From NCBI GenBank assembly GCA_963706535.1, contig CAVPMU010000012.1, positions 310,001 to 374,000 of the forward strand: 64,000 nt of DNA, read 5' to 3'. A model generated the notes under the pieces. The model did not search any database, was not told the origin of the DNA, and worked only from the letters and a program-made list of their open reading frames with translations. Positions 54,656 to 63,045 of the stretch are shown one piece after another (within the stretch, counting starts at the first letter, position 1; every line of letters starts with the position of its first letter). The DNA comes from RPQJ01 sp963706535. Its GTDB lineage: Bacteria; Pseudomonadota; Gammaproteobacteria; Steroidobacterales; Steroidobacteraceae. The translations under genes and the position numbers were made by a program.

Positions 54656-55081
54656 CTAGTCCTCGGCGTGCCCGCTGCGCCGCAGCTTCTTGGTGCGCGC
54701 GTCGCGCGCCTTGGAGGCGAGGCGGCGTTCCTTCGAAGCGCGCGTCGGCCTCGTGGGTCGCCGCGGCTTCGGCTCGATGAGCGACTCGCGGACCATGGTG
54801 AGCAGTCGCTCGAGCGCATCGGCACGGTTCTGCTCCTGCGAGCGGAAGCGCTGCGCGTCGATCACGATGAGTCCCTCGGCCGTCATGCGCCGTCCCGCGA
54901 GGCGCCGCAGCCGCGCGCGCGCCGCGGGCGGCAACGCCTCCCACGCGGCCGCATCGAACCTCAGCTCGACCGCGGTCGAGACCTTGTTGACGTTCTGGCC
55001 GCCCGGGCCCGACGCGCGCACAGCGCGCACCTCGATCAGCTCGTCGGGAATCGCGAGGGAGCCGCTGACCTCGATCGGCAC
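54656..55081 (-). CDS. arfB: Peptidyl-tRNA hydrolase ArfB (YaeJ), ribosome rescue
   Basis: Frees stalled ribosomes by hydrolysing peptidyl-tRNA. The 141-residue protein has GGQ in RASGPGGQNVNKVSTAVELRF and a basic tail with RRPTRPTRASKERRLASK, nearly identical to E. coli ArfB, which inserts in the mRNA channel. GTG at 55081 was chosen because it aligns with the E. coli start and lies 4 bases after the mscS2 stop; an upstream ATG would add a non-conserved leader. Confidence 0.95.
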   Translation of the reverse strand: MPIEVSGSLAIPDELIEVRAVRASGPGGQNVNKVSTAVELRFDAAAWEALPPAARARLRRLAGRRMTAEGLIVIDAQRFRSQEQNRADALERLLTMVRESLIEPKPRRPTRPTRASKERRLASKARDARTKKLRRSGHAED

Positions 55082-55085
55082 GGGA

Positions 55086-56414
55086 TCAGTCGCCGCGGGC
55101 CGGCGCGACGGCACCCGTCCTCGGGTCGGCCATCTCCAGTCGGACGTGGCGTTGCGCGATCGGGATCGTGAGGCCGTGCTGCTTGAACAACCGCCAGATC
55201 GCGCGGTTCACGTCGGAGCGGACGTTGTTCACGCCTTCCTGCGGGTCCGGGATCCAGAAGCGCAGCTCGAGCTCGATGCCGTGGTCGCCGAAGGCCATCA
55301 GGCGCGCGACCGGCGGAGGGTCGCGGATGATGCGCCGGTGGCCATCGGTCGCCTCGAGCAGCAGGCGCATGGCGAGCTCCGGGTCGTCGGCGTAGCTGAT
55401 GCGCACCGGCAGCTTCAGGCGCACGCGCGGGTCGGTGTAGCTCCAGTTGATCACCGGGTTGGTGATCAGGTTCTGGTTCGGCACCAGCGTCTCGACGCCG
55501 TCGCGGTCGCGCACCACGACGTAGCGGCCGCGCAGTTCCTCGACCCAGCCGAAGCCCTCGGTGGTGGTACCCGGCATGCCGGTGAAGCTGATGACGTCGC
55601 CCGGCTTGATCGAGCGGTCCATCAGCAGCACGAAGCCGCTGACGAAGTTGGCCGCGATGCTCTGCAGGCCGAAGCCGAGGCCGATGCCGATCGCGCCCGT
55701 GAGCACGTTGAGCGTCGTCAGGTCGAGGCCGGCGGCGTTGAGGCCGACCAGGACCGAGAGCGCGACCAGGAACGCCTGCAGGAACTTGGCGATGCCGATG
55801 CGCATGTTGGGCGCGAGCCCGTCGAGCTTGAGCACGCGCCGCTCGAGCCAGCGCGAGGCCCACATCGCCGCGACGACGAACAGGCTCACGGTCACCAGCA
55901 GCTTCATCACCGACCAGACCGAGATGCGCGTCTTGCCGGCATTGATGCCGATGTCGTCGAGCAGGCCGATCACGGTGTCGCCCCAGCCGAGCAGGTGCAG
56001 CGACAGGAACACCCAGAGGACGACGGTGATGGGCGTTCCCCAGCCCTTGATGCGCGCGCGCGTGCCGATCGAGACCCGGATCACGTACACCACGACGCGG
56101 ATCGCGAGCAGCAGCGCCGTCAGTTGCACCGCGACGTCGATGAAGCGCGCCGGCATGCCGAGCGCATGCACCAGCCCGTCGGCCGTGGCGAGGATCAGCA
56201 GGATCACCGCGAACGGCAGCGCCACCCAGGTCGCTTCGCGCGTGCGGCCGCGCAGGTCGTCGGCCACGGTCTCCTGGGCGAAGCGCGGCCGCAGCAGGCT
56301 CGCGATCCACCAGCCGAGCACGGCGGCGGCGGCGATCACCGCCAGCTGCACCAGGTTCTGGGGCTCGAGGAGGCGGTCGATGATCTCGCCGGCCTGTGGC
56401 AGGGGCTCGGCCAT
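55086..56414 (-). CDS. MscS-family mechanosensitive ion channel
   Basis: A 442-residue channel with several N-terminal membrane helices, then the pore helix and beta domain: LTGAIGIGLGFGLQSIAANFVSGFVLLMDRSIKPGDVI, VVVRDRDGVETLVPNQNLITN. Opens under membrane tension to relieve osmotic shock. It starts 4 bases after the DUF465 stop and is followed closely by arfB. Confidence 0.95.
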   Translation of the reverse strand: MAEPLPQAGEIIDRLLEPQNLVQLAVIAAAAVLGWWIASLLRPRFAQETVADDLRGRTREATWVALPFAVILLILATADGLVHALGMPARFIDVAVQLTALLLAIRVVVYVIRVSIGTRARIKGWGTPITVVLWVFLSLHLLGWGDTVIGLLDDIGINAGKTRISVWSVMKLLVTVSLFVVAAMWASRWLERRVLKLDGLAPNMRIGIAKFLQAFLVALSVLVGLNAAGLDLTTLNVLTGAIGIGLGFGLQSIAANFVSGFVLLMDRSIKPGDVISFTGMPGTTTEGFGWVEELRGRYVVVRDRDGVETLVPNQNLITNPVINWSYTDPRVRLKLPVRISYADDPELAMRLLLEATDGHRRIIRDPPPVARLMAFGDHGIELELRFWIPDPQEGVNNVRSDVNRAIWRLFKQHGLTIPIAQRHVRLEMADPRTGAVAPARGD

Positions 56415-56418
56415 CGGC

Positions 56419-56643
56419 TCAGGCGTTGAGATCGGGGATCAGCTGGCTCTCGAGCCGCGCGATCTGGTCCTTGATCAGCAGCTTGCGCTTCTTGAGCCGG
56501 CGCATCTGCACCTGGTCGATGTAGAGGTCCATCTGCAGGCGGTGGATCACGTCGTCGAGGTCGCGGTGCTCGATGCGCAGCTGGCGCAGGCGCTCGAGGT
56601 GCCGGAAGGTCTCGGTGTCGACGTTGTCGCTGGTTTCCCCCAT
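56419..56643 (-). CDS. DUF465 (YdcH family) small protein
   Basis: A 74-residue protein, mostly one long charged coiled coil (LRIEHRDLDDVIHRL, then RRLKKRKLLIKDQIARLE), the DUF465/YdcH pattern. Function unknown. Sits between DUF3301 and mscS2 on the minus strand, 4 bases before the latter. Confidence 0.9.
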   Translation of the reverse strand: MGETSDNVDTETFRHLERLRQLRIEHRDLDDVIHRLQMDLYIDQVQMRRLKKRKLLIKDQIARLESQLIPDLNA

Positions 56644-56695
56644 CGTGGGCCGTAGCTTAGCCCCGGGGGACGCAAAAGGGGATAGGGCGGGCGCC

Positions 56696-56998
56696 TCAGA
56701 GCCCCACGCTGTCCACCGTGCGGCCGGTGAGGATCACGAAGCCCTGCTGGCGCGTGTAGCCGTCGCGGGTGTAGTCGAACACGTAGGTACGCCGCAGTTG
56801 CAGCATCCCCCCGTCCACCCGCACGGCCTGCAGGCGGCGGAAGGCGACCGTCCCGTCGAGCAGGTTCGCACCGGTACTGCGGCAGGTGTCGAGGGCCGCG
56901 ACGTTGGCCCGCTCGCGTGCGCCGAGGCTGTCGTGCCAGAACCATGCGAGGGCCATCATGCCCGCGAGCAGCAGCAGCAGCGACCAGGAGAGTTCCAT
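56696..56998 (-). CDS. DUF3301 family small membrane protein
   Basis: A 100-residue protein with one N-terminal membrane segment (SWSLLLLLAGMMALAWFWHDS) and a small soluble domain (RSTGANLLDGTVAFRRLQAVRV, YVFDYTRDGYTRQQGFVIL), as in DUF3301. Function unknown. Follows cysQ after 3 bases, an operon pairing common in gammaproteobacteria. Confidence 0.88.
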   Translation of the reverse strand: MELSWSLLLLLAGMMALAWFWHDSLGARERANVAALDTCRSTGANLLDGTVAFRRLQAVRVDGGMLQLRRTYVFDYTRDGYTRQQGFVILTGRTVDSVGL

Positions 56999-57001
56999 CG
57001 C

Positions 57002-57799
57002 TCAGAACAGCGCGGACCAGTTGCGCGTGGCGTCGCCGAAGGCGATGAAATGGGGGTTCAGCAGCGTCTTGCGCAGGTTGTAGCGCAGCGGGGCGCCGTC
57101 CAGCGTCGTGACCGCGCCGCCCGCCAGCTCGAGCACGGCCTGCGCGGCCGCCGTGTCCCACTCCGAGGTCGGGCCGAGGCGCGGGTAGAAGTCCGCGGAC
57201 CCCTCGGCGACCAGGCAGAACTTGAGGGCGCTGCCCATCGGGCGCAACTGGTGCGGCCCGAGCCTGGCGAGCAGCCCGTCGAGCGAGTCGCCGCGATGCG
57301 ATCGACTGCCCACGACGACCAGTGGGTCCGGCGCACGGCGCGCGTGGATGGGCTCCGGGCGCTGCTTGCCCTGCACGCGGAAGGCGCCGTGGTCTTCCGC
57401 AGCGTAGTAGGTCAGACCGAGCGCGGGTGCGGCGACCACGCCGAGCACCGGCCGGTTGCCGCGGATCAACGCCACGTTGACGGTGAACTCGCCGTTGCGG
57501 CCGATGAATTCCTTCGTGCCGTCGAGCGGGTCCACCAGCCACAGCTCGGACCAGGCGCCCCGCACCGCGAAGTCGTGCGCGGATTCCGCCTCTTCGGACA
57601 GCAGCGGGATTCCCGGCGCCAGCTGCGCGAGCTCGCGCGCCAGCACCTCGTGGGCCGCCCGGTCCGCGCGCGTGATCGGCGAATCGTCGGCCTTGTACTC
57701 GACCTCGTGTCCCGCGGCATACACCTCGAGGATGGCGGCGGAGGCCTTGGCGACCGCCTCGAGGACGGCGGGCAGCAGTGAGCTGGGATCGGTGGCCAA
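57002..57799 (-). CDS. cysQ: 3'(2'),5'-bisphosphate nucleotidase CysQ
   Basis: Dephosphorylates 3'-phosphoadenosine 5'-phosphate made in sulfate assimilation. The 265-residue protein has the metal site WLVDPLDGTKEFIGRNGEFTVNVAL and the second motif SEWDTAAAQAVLELAGG. Start taken as TTG at 57799, with GGAG 7 bases before it and fitting E. coli CysQ; a GTG at 57826 would coincide with the predicted transcription start. Confidence 0.93.
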   Translation of the reverse strand: MATDPSSLLPAVLEAVAKASAAILEVYAAGHEVEYKADDSPITRADRAAHEVLARELAQLAPGIPLLSEEAESAHDFAVRGAWSELWLVDPLDGTKEFIGRNGEFTVNVALIRGNRPVLGVVAAPALGLTYYAAEDHGAFRVQGKQRPEPIHARRAPDPLVVVGSRSHRGDSLDGLLARLGPHQLRPMGSALKFCLVAEGSADFYPRLGPTSEWDTAAAQAVLELAGGAVTTLDGAPLRYNLRKTLLNPHFIAFGDATRNWSALF

Positions 57800-57830
57800 G
57801 TCGGTACTCCGGAGTGCGGGCGGCACCCCG

Positions 57831-57837
57831 TATCATA
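57831..57837. promoter_or_regulatory. Overlapping divergent -10 hexamers for cysQ and yrfG
   Basis: TATCAT (57831-57836, plus) and TATGAT (57837-57832, minus) overlap by five bases. They predict starts near 57843 (yrfG, GTG at 57870) and 57825 (cysQ, TTG at 57799), so the two promoters compete for one site. Confidence 0.5.
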
Positions 57838-57869
57838 GCGGTCCGAACCGCCCCGAGCCGCCGGATCAC

Positions 57870-58556
57870 GTGCACGCAGACGCCCGGACCGCCCCCCGCC
57901 CAGCGCCCGACTGGAACCGCATCGAGACCGTGTGCCTCGACATGGACGGCACGGTGCTCGACCTGCGTTTCGACAACATGTTCTGGCTCGAGGCGCTGCC
58001 GCGCCGCTGGGGCGAGCCGCGCGGCCTCGACGAGCGGGCGGCGCTGGCGCAGTTGAAGCCGCGCTTCGACGCCCGGCGCGGGACGCTTGAGTGGTACTGC
58101 ATCGACCACTGGAGCGAGGAACTCGGCTGCGACATCGCCGCCCTCAAGCGCGAGTTGCGCGGGCACATCCGCTACCTGCCCGGAGCGCTCGCCTTCCTCG
58201 ACCACGTGCGCGGCCGCGGCAAGCGCCTGCTGCTCACGACCAATGCCCACCCGGTCAGCCTCGACATCAAGAACCGGCAGGCGGGCCTGGCGCGGCATTT
58301 CGACGAGCTGGTGTCGTCGCACGAATTCGCGGTGCCGAAGGAATCGCCGCAGTTCTGGTCCCGGCTGGCGCGCGACCACGGTGTCGCGGTCGAGACGGCC
58401 CTGTTCGTCGACGACAGCCGTCCCGTGCTCGAGGCCGCACGCGTGGCGGGCGTGCGCTGGACGTACCAGGTGTTGCAGCCGGATTCGCAGCACGAGCCCC
58501 GCGAGCCAGCGAGCGGATTCGAGGGGGTGCGCTCGCTCGCGGACCTGCTGCCCTAG
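57870..58556 (+). CDS. yrfG: GMP/IMP 5'-nucleotidase YrfG
   Basis: HAD phosphatase acting on purine mononucleotides in E. coli. The 228-residue protein has nucleophile Asp24 and Asp26 in VCLDMDGTVLDL, then NWFW-like FWLEALPRRWG, LEWYCIDHWSEELGCDI and TTNAHPVSLDIKN, matching YrfG block by block. GTG start: no ATG lies between it and the catalytic motif. Convergent with rhlB, 15 bases apart. Confidence 0.93.
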   Translation: MHADARTAPRPAPDWNRIETVCLDMDGTVLDLRFDNMFWLEALPRRWGEPRGLDERAALAQLKPRFDARRGTLEWYCIDHWSEELGCDIAALKRELRGHIRYLPGALAFLDHVRGRGKRLLLTTNAHPVSLDIKNRQAGLARHFDELVSSHEFAVPKESPQFWSRLARDHGVAVETALFVDDSRPVLEAARVAGVRWTYQVLQPDSQHEPREPASGFEGVRSLADLLP

Positions 58557-58571
58557 CGCGAGCGCGTGCTG

Positions 58572-60128
58572 CTACCCCTCGGCGGGCGGGGTCGGTGGGC
58601 TTGCGCCGCCCCCGTCACCATTGCCGCCACCACCGCCACGGCGCCTGCGGCGTCGCTTGCGCGGTGCGGCGCCTTCGCCGGCCGGGGGCGCGTCCGCGGC
58701 CCTGGCTGGTGCGGGTCCCGATGCCGGTGCCTCGCGCGGTGCCGTTGGCGTGGCCACCTCAGCGGGCCGCACGTCGCGGCGCTCGTCGCGCGGCGGGCCG
58801 CGACGCCCGTCGCTGCGACCGCCACTGCGGCTGCCCCCGCGACTGCCACCATGACCACCACCGCCGGAGCCGCTACGCCCGCGGCCTCCGCCGGACCCGC
58901 CACGCGATCCGCCGGGGCCGCCGAAGCGACGTTGTTCGCGGTGCGGCACCGTGATGTCCGCCAGCAGGTCCTCGGTCAGCGCGGCGCGCGGCAGGCCGCG
59001 GCCGATGTAGCCCTCGATGTCGGGCAGCGACTGGACGTAGTCCTCGCAACCGAGGCTGATCGCGTCGCCCTCGGCGCCGGCGCGCGCCGTGCGCCCGATG
59101 CGGTGGACGTAGTCCTCCGGGTCCTGCGGCATGTCGTAGTTGAAGACGTGGCTCACGTCGGGGATGTGCAGGCCGCGCGAGGCGACGTCGGTGCCGATCA
59201 GGATCGCCAGCTCGCCGCTGTGGAAGTCGCGGATCAGGCGCAGGCGCTTTTTCTGCGGCACGTCGCCCGAGATGGCCTCGGCATTGAGCCCGTTGGCACG
59301 CAGCAGGCCCTCGAGTTCCTCGGCGCCACGACGCGTGTTCACGAAGATCATGGTGCGGTGCGGGTCCATCGAGCGCAGCAGGCCCACCAGCAGGCGCGGC
59401 TTCTCCTCCATCGACGGGAAATAGATCACCTGCCGCACGCGGTCGACCGTCATCTTGTCCGGCTCGATGCGCACCAGCTCGGGGTCGTTCATGTGCTCGT
59501 AGGCGAGCTCGAGCACGCGCTGGGCGAGGGTGGCGGAGAACAGCAGGTTGAGCCGCTGGTCCGGCGCGGGCAGCCGCCGCATGATGTAGCGGATGTCGGC
59601 GATGAAGCCGAGGTCGAACATGCGGTCGGCCTCGTCGAGCACCAGCACCATGACCGAGCGCAGGTCGAAGACGTGCTGCTTGTAGAAGTCGATCAGCCGG
59701 CCCGGGGTGCCGATCAGGACGTCGACGCCTTCCTCGAGCTCGCGGCGCTGCTTCTCGTAATCCACGCCGCCGAAGGCCAGCCCCAGCTTGAGCCCCGTGT
59801 ACTGGCCGAGGATCTCGGCGTCGTGGTGGATCTGGATGGCCAGCTCGCGGGTCGGCGCGATGATGAGCGCCAGCGGGGCGTTGACCTTGCGGGTCGGCGG
59901 CACCTCGGCGCGCAGCAGCCGCGAGTAGAGCGCGACCAGGAACGCCGCGGTCTTGCCGGTGCCGGTCTGGGCCTGGCCGGCCACGTCGCAGCCCGCCAGC
60001 GCCCGCGGCAGGGTCTGCGCCTGGATCGGCGTGCAGCGCTCGAAGCCCGCGTCGGCGATGCCGCGCGCCAGCGACTCGGGCAGGTTTAGGTTCGTGAAGG
60101 AGACGTCGGTCAGGTGTGCTTCGGGCAT
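58572..60128 (-). CDS. rhlB: DEAD-box ATP-dependent RNA helicase RhlB
   Basis: RNA unwinding enzyme, in E. coli part of the RNA degradosome. The 518-residue protein has the Q motif RCTPIQAQTLP, Walker A AGQAQTGTGKTAAFL, DEAD as LVLDEADRMF, SAT as LLFSATL, and motif VI HRIGRTARAG. The last 130 residues are disordered, rich in Gly, Arg, Ser and Pro, ending in a run of Arg. Divergent from trxA-rho, the classic rhlB position. Confidence 0.96.
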   Translation of the reverse strand: MPEAHLTDVSFTNLNLPESLARGIADAGFERCTPIQAQTLPRALAGCDVAGQAQTGTGKTAAFLVALYSRLLRAEVPPTRKVNAPLALIIAPTRELAIQIHHDAEILGQYTGLKLGLAFGGVDYEKQRRELEEGVDVLIGTPGRLIDFYKQHVFDLRSVMVLVLDEADRMFDLGFIADIRYIMRRLPAPDQRLNLLFSATLAQRVLELAYEHMNDPELVRIEPDKMTVDRVRQVIYFPSMEEKPRLLVGLLRSMDPHRTMIFVNTRRGAEELEGLLRANGLNAEAISGDVPQKKRLRLIRDFHSGELAILIGTDVASRGLHIPDVSHVFNYDMPQDPEDYVHRIGRTARAGAEGDAISLGCEDYVQSLPDIEGYIGRGLPRAALTEDLLADITVPHREQRRFGGPGGSRGGSGGGRGRSGSGGGGHGGSRGGSRSGGRSDGRRGPPRDERRDVRPAEVATPTAPREAPASGPAPARAADAPPAGEGAAPRKRRRRRRGGGGGNGDGGGASPPTPPAEG

Positions 60129-60425
60129 CAGGTACAGTGTCGTGAAGTGTGGTCTTGCAAATTGGCGAAAAGCGGGTTCAAATACGCCGCAACTCGCGGC
60201 TTAGGTCCGCTCCCGCCATAAGTGAAGCCGGCCCGCCAGGTCTCCGAAGACCCGGCACCCCCGTCCGGCGCACCGGGAATCCAGAAACCCAGGGTAATCG
60301 CCAGCTATCCCATTAGTTTGCCTCACGCGGAACGCGCCGTCACTCGCAAAACGCGCACCGCCTGCAATCCCCCCACCCATCCCCCAGCCCTCAACAGTCA
60401 ATCACGCCAGCGGAGGTAGTCTCTG
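60129..60425. other. Divergent intergenic region between rhlB and trxA
   Basis: About 300 bases without a gene. GGTTCAAATAC at 60174 resembles a T-loop, but no tRNA can be folded around it. CATTAGTTTGCC near 60310 and GTGTGGTCTTGCAAATTGG near 60150 are AT-richer than average and may hold the promoters; no confident -35/-10 pair was found. A GGAGG lies 9 bases before the trxA GTG. Confidence 0.5.
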
Positions 60426-60752
60426 GTGAGCCAGCAGATCATCCACGTCACCGACTCGAGTTTCGAGCAGGACGTGCTCAAGTCCCAGACCCCGGTACTC
60501 CTCGATTTCTGGGCCGAATGGTGCGGTCCCTGCAAGATGATCGCGCCGATCCTCGACCAGATCGCGACCGAGTACGACGGCCGGGTCGTCGTGGCCAAGA
60601 TCAACGTCGACGAGAACCCGAAGACACCCATGAAGTTCAACGTGCGCGGCATCCCGACCCTGATCCTGTTCAAGAACGGGCAGGCCGAGGGGCAGAAGAT
60701 CGGCGCGGTGCGCAAGACCGACGTGGCCGCCTTCCTGGACGGCAAGCTGTGA
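60426..60752 (+). CDS. trxA: Thioredoxin
   Basis: General disulfide reductase. The 108-residue protein has the active site WCGPC at 32-36, then KMIAPILDQIA and the cis-Pro loop RGIPTLILFKNGQ. GTG start preceded by GGAGG. Its TGA stop overlaps a GTG that is in frame with rho (GTGA), so rho can be co-translated. Confidence 0.97.
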   Translation: MSQQIIHVTDSSFEQDVLKSQTPVLLDFWAEWCGPCKMIAPILDQIATEYDGRVVVAKINVDENPKTPMKFNVRGIPTLILFKNGQAEGQKIGAVRKTDVAAFLDGKL

Positions 60753-62188
60753 GAGGCTACCTCGGCAACCAGGGCCGCAACCGGCCCGGCAAGCGCGGTC
60801 GCGGCGGTGGCGGCGGCGGTCCGGATGGCAATCGCGGCCCGCGCATGGACGAGCTGCCGCCGGACGACTTCATCGAGGGCGACGACCTCAACGTCATCAG
60901 CCCGGCAGAGCTCGAGGCGAGCCGCCGCTCGATGAACCTGAGCGAGCTCAAGCACAAGCCGATCCCGGAACTGCTCAAGACCGCCGCGCAGATGGGCATG
61001 GAGAACCTCGCCCGCTCGCGCAAGCAGGACATCATCTTCGCCATCCTCAAGGCCCACGCGAGGAACGGCGAGGACATCTACGGCGACGGCGTGCTCGAGA
61101 TCCTGCAGGACGGCTTCGGCTTCCTGCGCTCGCCCGAGGGTTCCTACCTCGCGGGCCCCGACGACATCTACATCAGCCCGTCACAGATCCGCCGCTTCAA
61201 CCTGCGTACCGGCGACACCATCTCGGGCCTGATCCGCCCGCCCAAGGACGGCGAGCGCTACTTCGCGCTGCTCAAGGTCGGCCAGATCAACTTCGACTCG
61301 CCCGAGAACGCGCGCAGCAAGGTCCTGTTCGAGAACCTGACTCCGCTGCACCCGACGAAGCGCTTCAAGCTCGAGCGCGGCACGGGCAGCACCGAGGACC
61401 TGACCGCGCGCATGATCGACCTGATCGCGCCGCTCGGTAAGGGCCAGCGCGGGCTCATCGTCTCGCCGCCCAAGGCCGGCAAGACCATGCTGCTGCAGAA
61501 CATCGCCAACTCCATCACCGGCAATCATCCCGAGGTGTACCTGATCGTGCTGCTCATCGACGAGCGGCCCGAGGAAGTCACCGAGATGTCGCGCACCGTG
61601 CGCGGCGAGGTGGTGTCTTCGACCTTCGACGAGCCCGCCAGCCGCCACGTGCAGGTGGCCGAGATGGTCATCGAGAAGGCCAAGCGCCTCGTCGAGCACA
61701 AGAAGGACGTGGTGATCCTGCTCGACTCGATCACGCGACTCGCGCGCGCCTACAACACCGTGGTGCCGAGCTCCGGCAAGGTGCTGACGGGCGGCGTGGA
61801 CGCGAACGCGCTGCAGCGCCCCAAGCGCTTCTTCGGCGCGGCGCGCAACATCGAGGAGGGCGGCAGCCTGACGATCCTCGCCACCGCGCTGATCGACACC
61901 GGCTCACGCATGGACGACGTGATCTACGAGGAGTTCAAGGGCACCGGCAACAGCGAGATCCACCTCGACCGCCGCATCGCCGAGAAGCGCGTCTACCCGG
62001 CCTTCAACATCAACCGCTCGGGCACCCGCCGCGAGGAATTGATCACTTCGCCGGACGAACTGCAGAAGATCTGGATCCTGCGCAAGCTGCTGCACCCGAT
62101 GGACGAGCTGGCGGCGGCGGAGTTCCTCATCGACAAGATGCGGGACACCAAGACCAACGGCGAGTTCTTCGAGACCATGAAGCGCTGA
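60749..62188 (+). CDS. rho: Transcription termination factor Rho, with N-terminal extension
   Basis: Hexameric ATP-dependent RNA translocase ending transcription. The Rho body starts at MNLSELKHKPIPELL (ATG 60932), with QDGFGFLRSPEGSYLAGPDDIYISPSQIRRFNLRTGD, Walker A APPKAGKTMLL, VLLIDERPEEVTEM and the Q-loop KVLTGGVDANAL. If translated from GTG 60749, which overlaps the trxA stop, it has a 61-residue extension rich in Gly and Arg then acidic. GTGA coupling argues for the longer form; ATG 60845 and 60932 are alternatives. Confidence 0.96.
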   Translation: MRGYLGNQGRNRPGKRGRGGGGGGPDGNRGPRMDELPPDDFIEGDDLNVISPAELEASRRSMNLSELKHKPIPELLKTAAQMGMENLARSRKQDIIFAILKAHARNGEDIYGDGVLEILQDGFGFLRSPEGSYLAGPDDIYISPSQIRRFNLRTGDTISGLIRPPKDGERYFALLKVGQINFDSPENARSKVLFENLTPLHPTKRFKLERGTGSTEDLTARMIDLIAPLGKGQRGLIVSPPKAGKTMLLQNIANSITGNHPEVYLIVLLIDERPEEVTEMSRTVRGEVVSSTFDEPASRHVQVAEMVIEKAKRLVEHKKDVVILLDSITRLARAYNTVVPSSGKVLTGGVDANALQRPKRFFGAARNIEEGGSLTILATALIDTGSRMDDVIYEEFKGTGNSEIHLDRRIAEKRVYPAFNINRSGTRREELITSPDELQKIWILRKLLHPMDELAAAEFLIDKMRDTKTNGEFFETMKR

Positions 62189-62196
62189 GGACCGCC

Positions 62197-63045
62197 GTGC
62201 GGGGCATCGGCGCGATGCTGTTCGCGGTCGCGCTGTTCGCGTTCATGGACGCGATGATGAAGCACCTCGTGGGGCACTACCCGCCGATGCAGGTGGCGAG
62301 CCTGCGTGGGTTCGCCTCGCTGCCGTTCGTGCTGCTGCCGATCGTGCTGCGCGGCAACTATCGGCGACTCGTCCCGGTGCGCTGGTCGCTGCACGTGCTG
62401 CGCGGCGTGCTCGGCGTGGTGATGCTGTGGGCCTTCGTCTACTCGGTGCGCGAGCTCTCGCTCGCCGACGCCTACTCGATCTTCCTCTGCGCGCCGCTGG
62501 TGGTCACCGCGTTGTCCGTGCCGCTGCTCGGCGAGCGCGTGGACGCCCGCCGCTGGATCGCGATCGGCGTCGGGATGGTGGGGGTGCTCGTGATGCTGCG
62601 CCCATCCGCGGCGCAGTGGATCACGCTCGGCGGCGTCGCCGCACTGGCGGCCGCCATCTGCTACTCGCTGAGCGTGATCTCGGTGCGCATCCTGACCCGC
62701 ACCGACACGACCGAGAGCATGGTGTTCTGGGTGATGGCGATGCTCGCGGTCGGCGCTGGAGTGCTCGCGGTGCCCGCGTGGGTCCCGGTGCTGCCGGAGC
62801 ACGTCCCCTGGCTGGTCGGCATCGGCCTCGTCGGCGCGGGCGGCCAGCACTTCATCACCGAGGCCTTCCGCCACGCGCCAGCCTCGGTCGTGGTGCCCTT
62901 CGAATACACGGCGCTGCTGTGGGGCGTGGCGCTCGATTTCACGTTCTGGAGCGTGTTGCCGGGGCTGGTGACGCTCGCGGGCGGCGCAGTGGTGATCGGC
63001 GCCGGGCTCTACCTGATCCGTCGCGAGGCTACTCGCGCGCGATAG
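62197..63045 (+). CDS. DMT superfamily permease (EamA type)
   Basis: A 282-residue inner-membrane transporter with ten predicted helices in two EamA repeats (FAFMDAMMKHLVGHYPPMQVASLRG and the second ICYSLSVISVRILTRTD). GTG start 8 bases after rho. Substrate unknown; it may ride on the trxA-rho transcript. Its 3' end overlaps convergent purD by 17 bases. Confidence 0.9.
   Translation: MRGIGAMLFAVALFAFMDAMMKHLVGHYPPMQVASLRGFASLPFVLLPIVLRGNYRRLVPVRWSLHVLRGVLGVVMLWAFVYSVRELSLADAYSIFLCAPLVVTALSVPLLGERVDARRWIAIGVGMVGVLVMLRPSAAQWITLGGVAALAAAICYSLSVISVRILTRTDTTESMVFWVMAMLAVGAGVLAVPAWVPVLPEHVPWLVGIGLVGAGGQHFITEAFRHAPASVVVPFEYTALLWGVALDFTFWSVLPGLVTLAGGAVVIGAGLYLIRREATRAR

Noticed and set aside
60150..60210. 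Possible tRNA from a GGTTCAAAT T-loop-like string
   Set aside because: No matching acceptor, D-arm or anticodon arm could be paired around it.
60201..60401. A 66-residue glycine-rich frame between rhlB and trxA
   Set aside because: It covers the divergent promoter region and has no start signals or conserved pattern.
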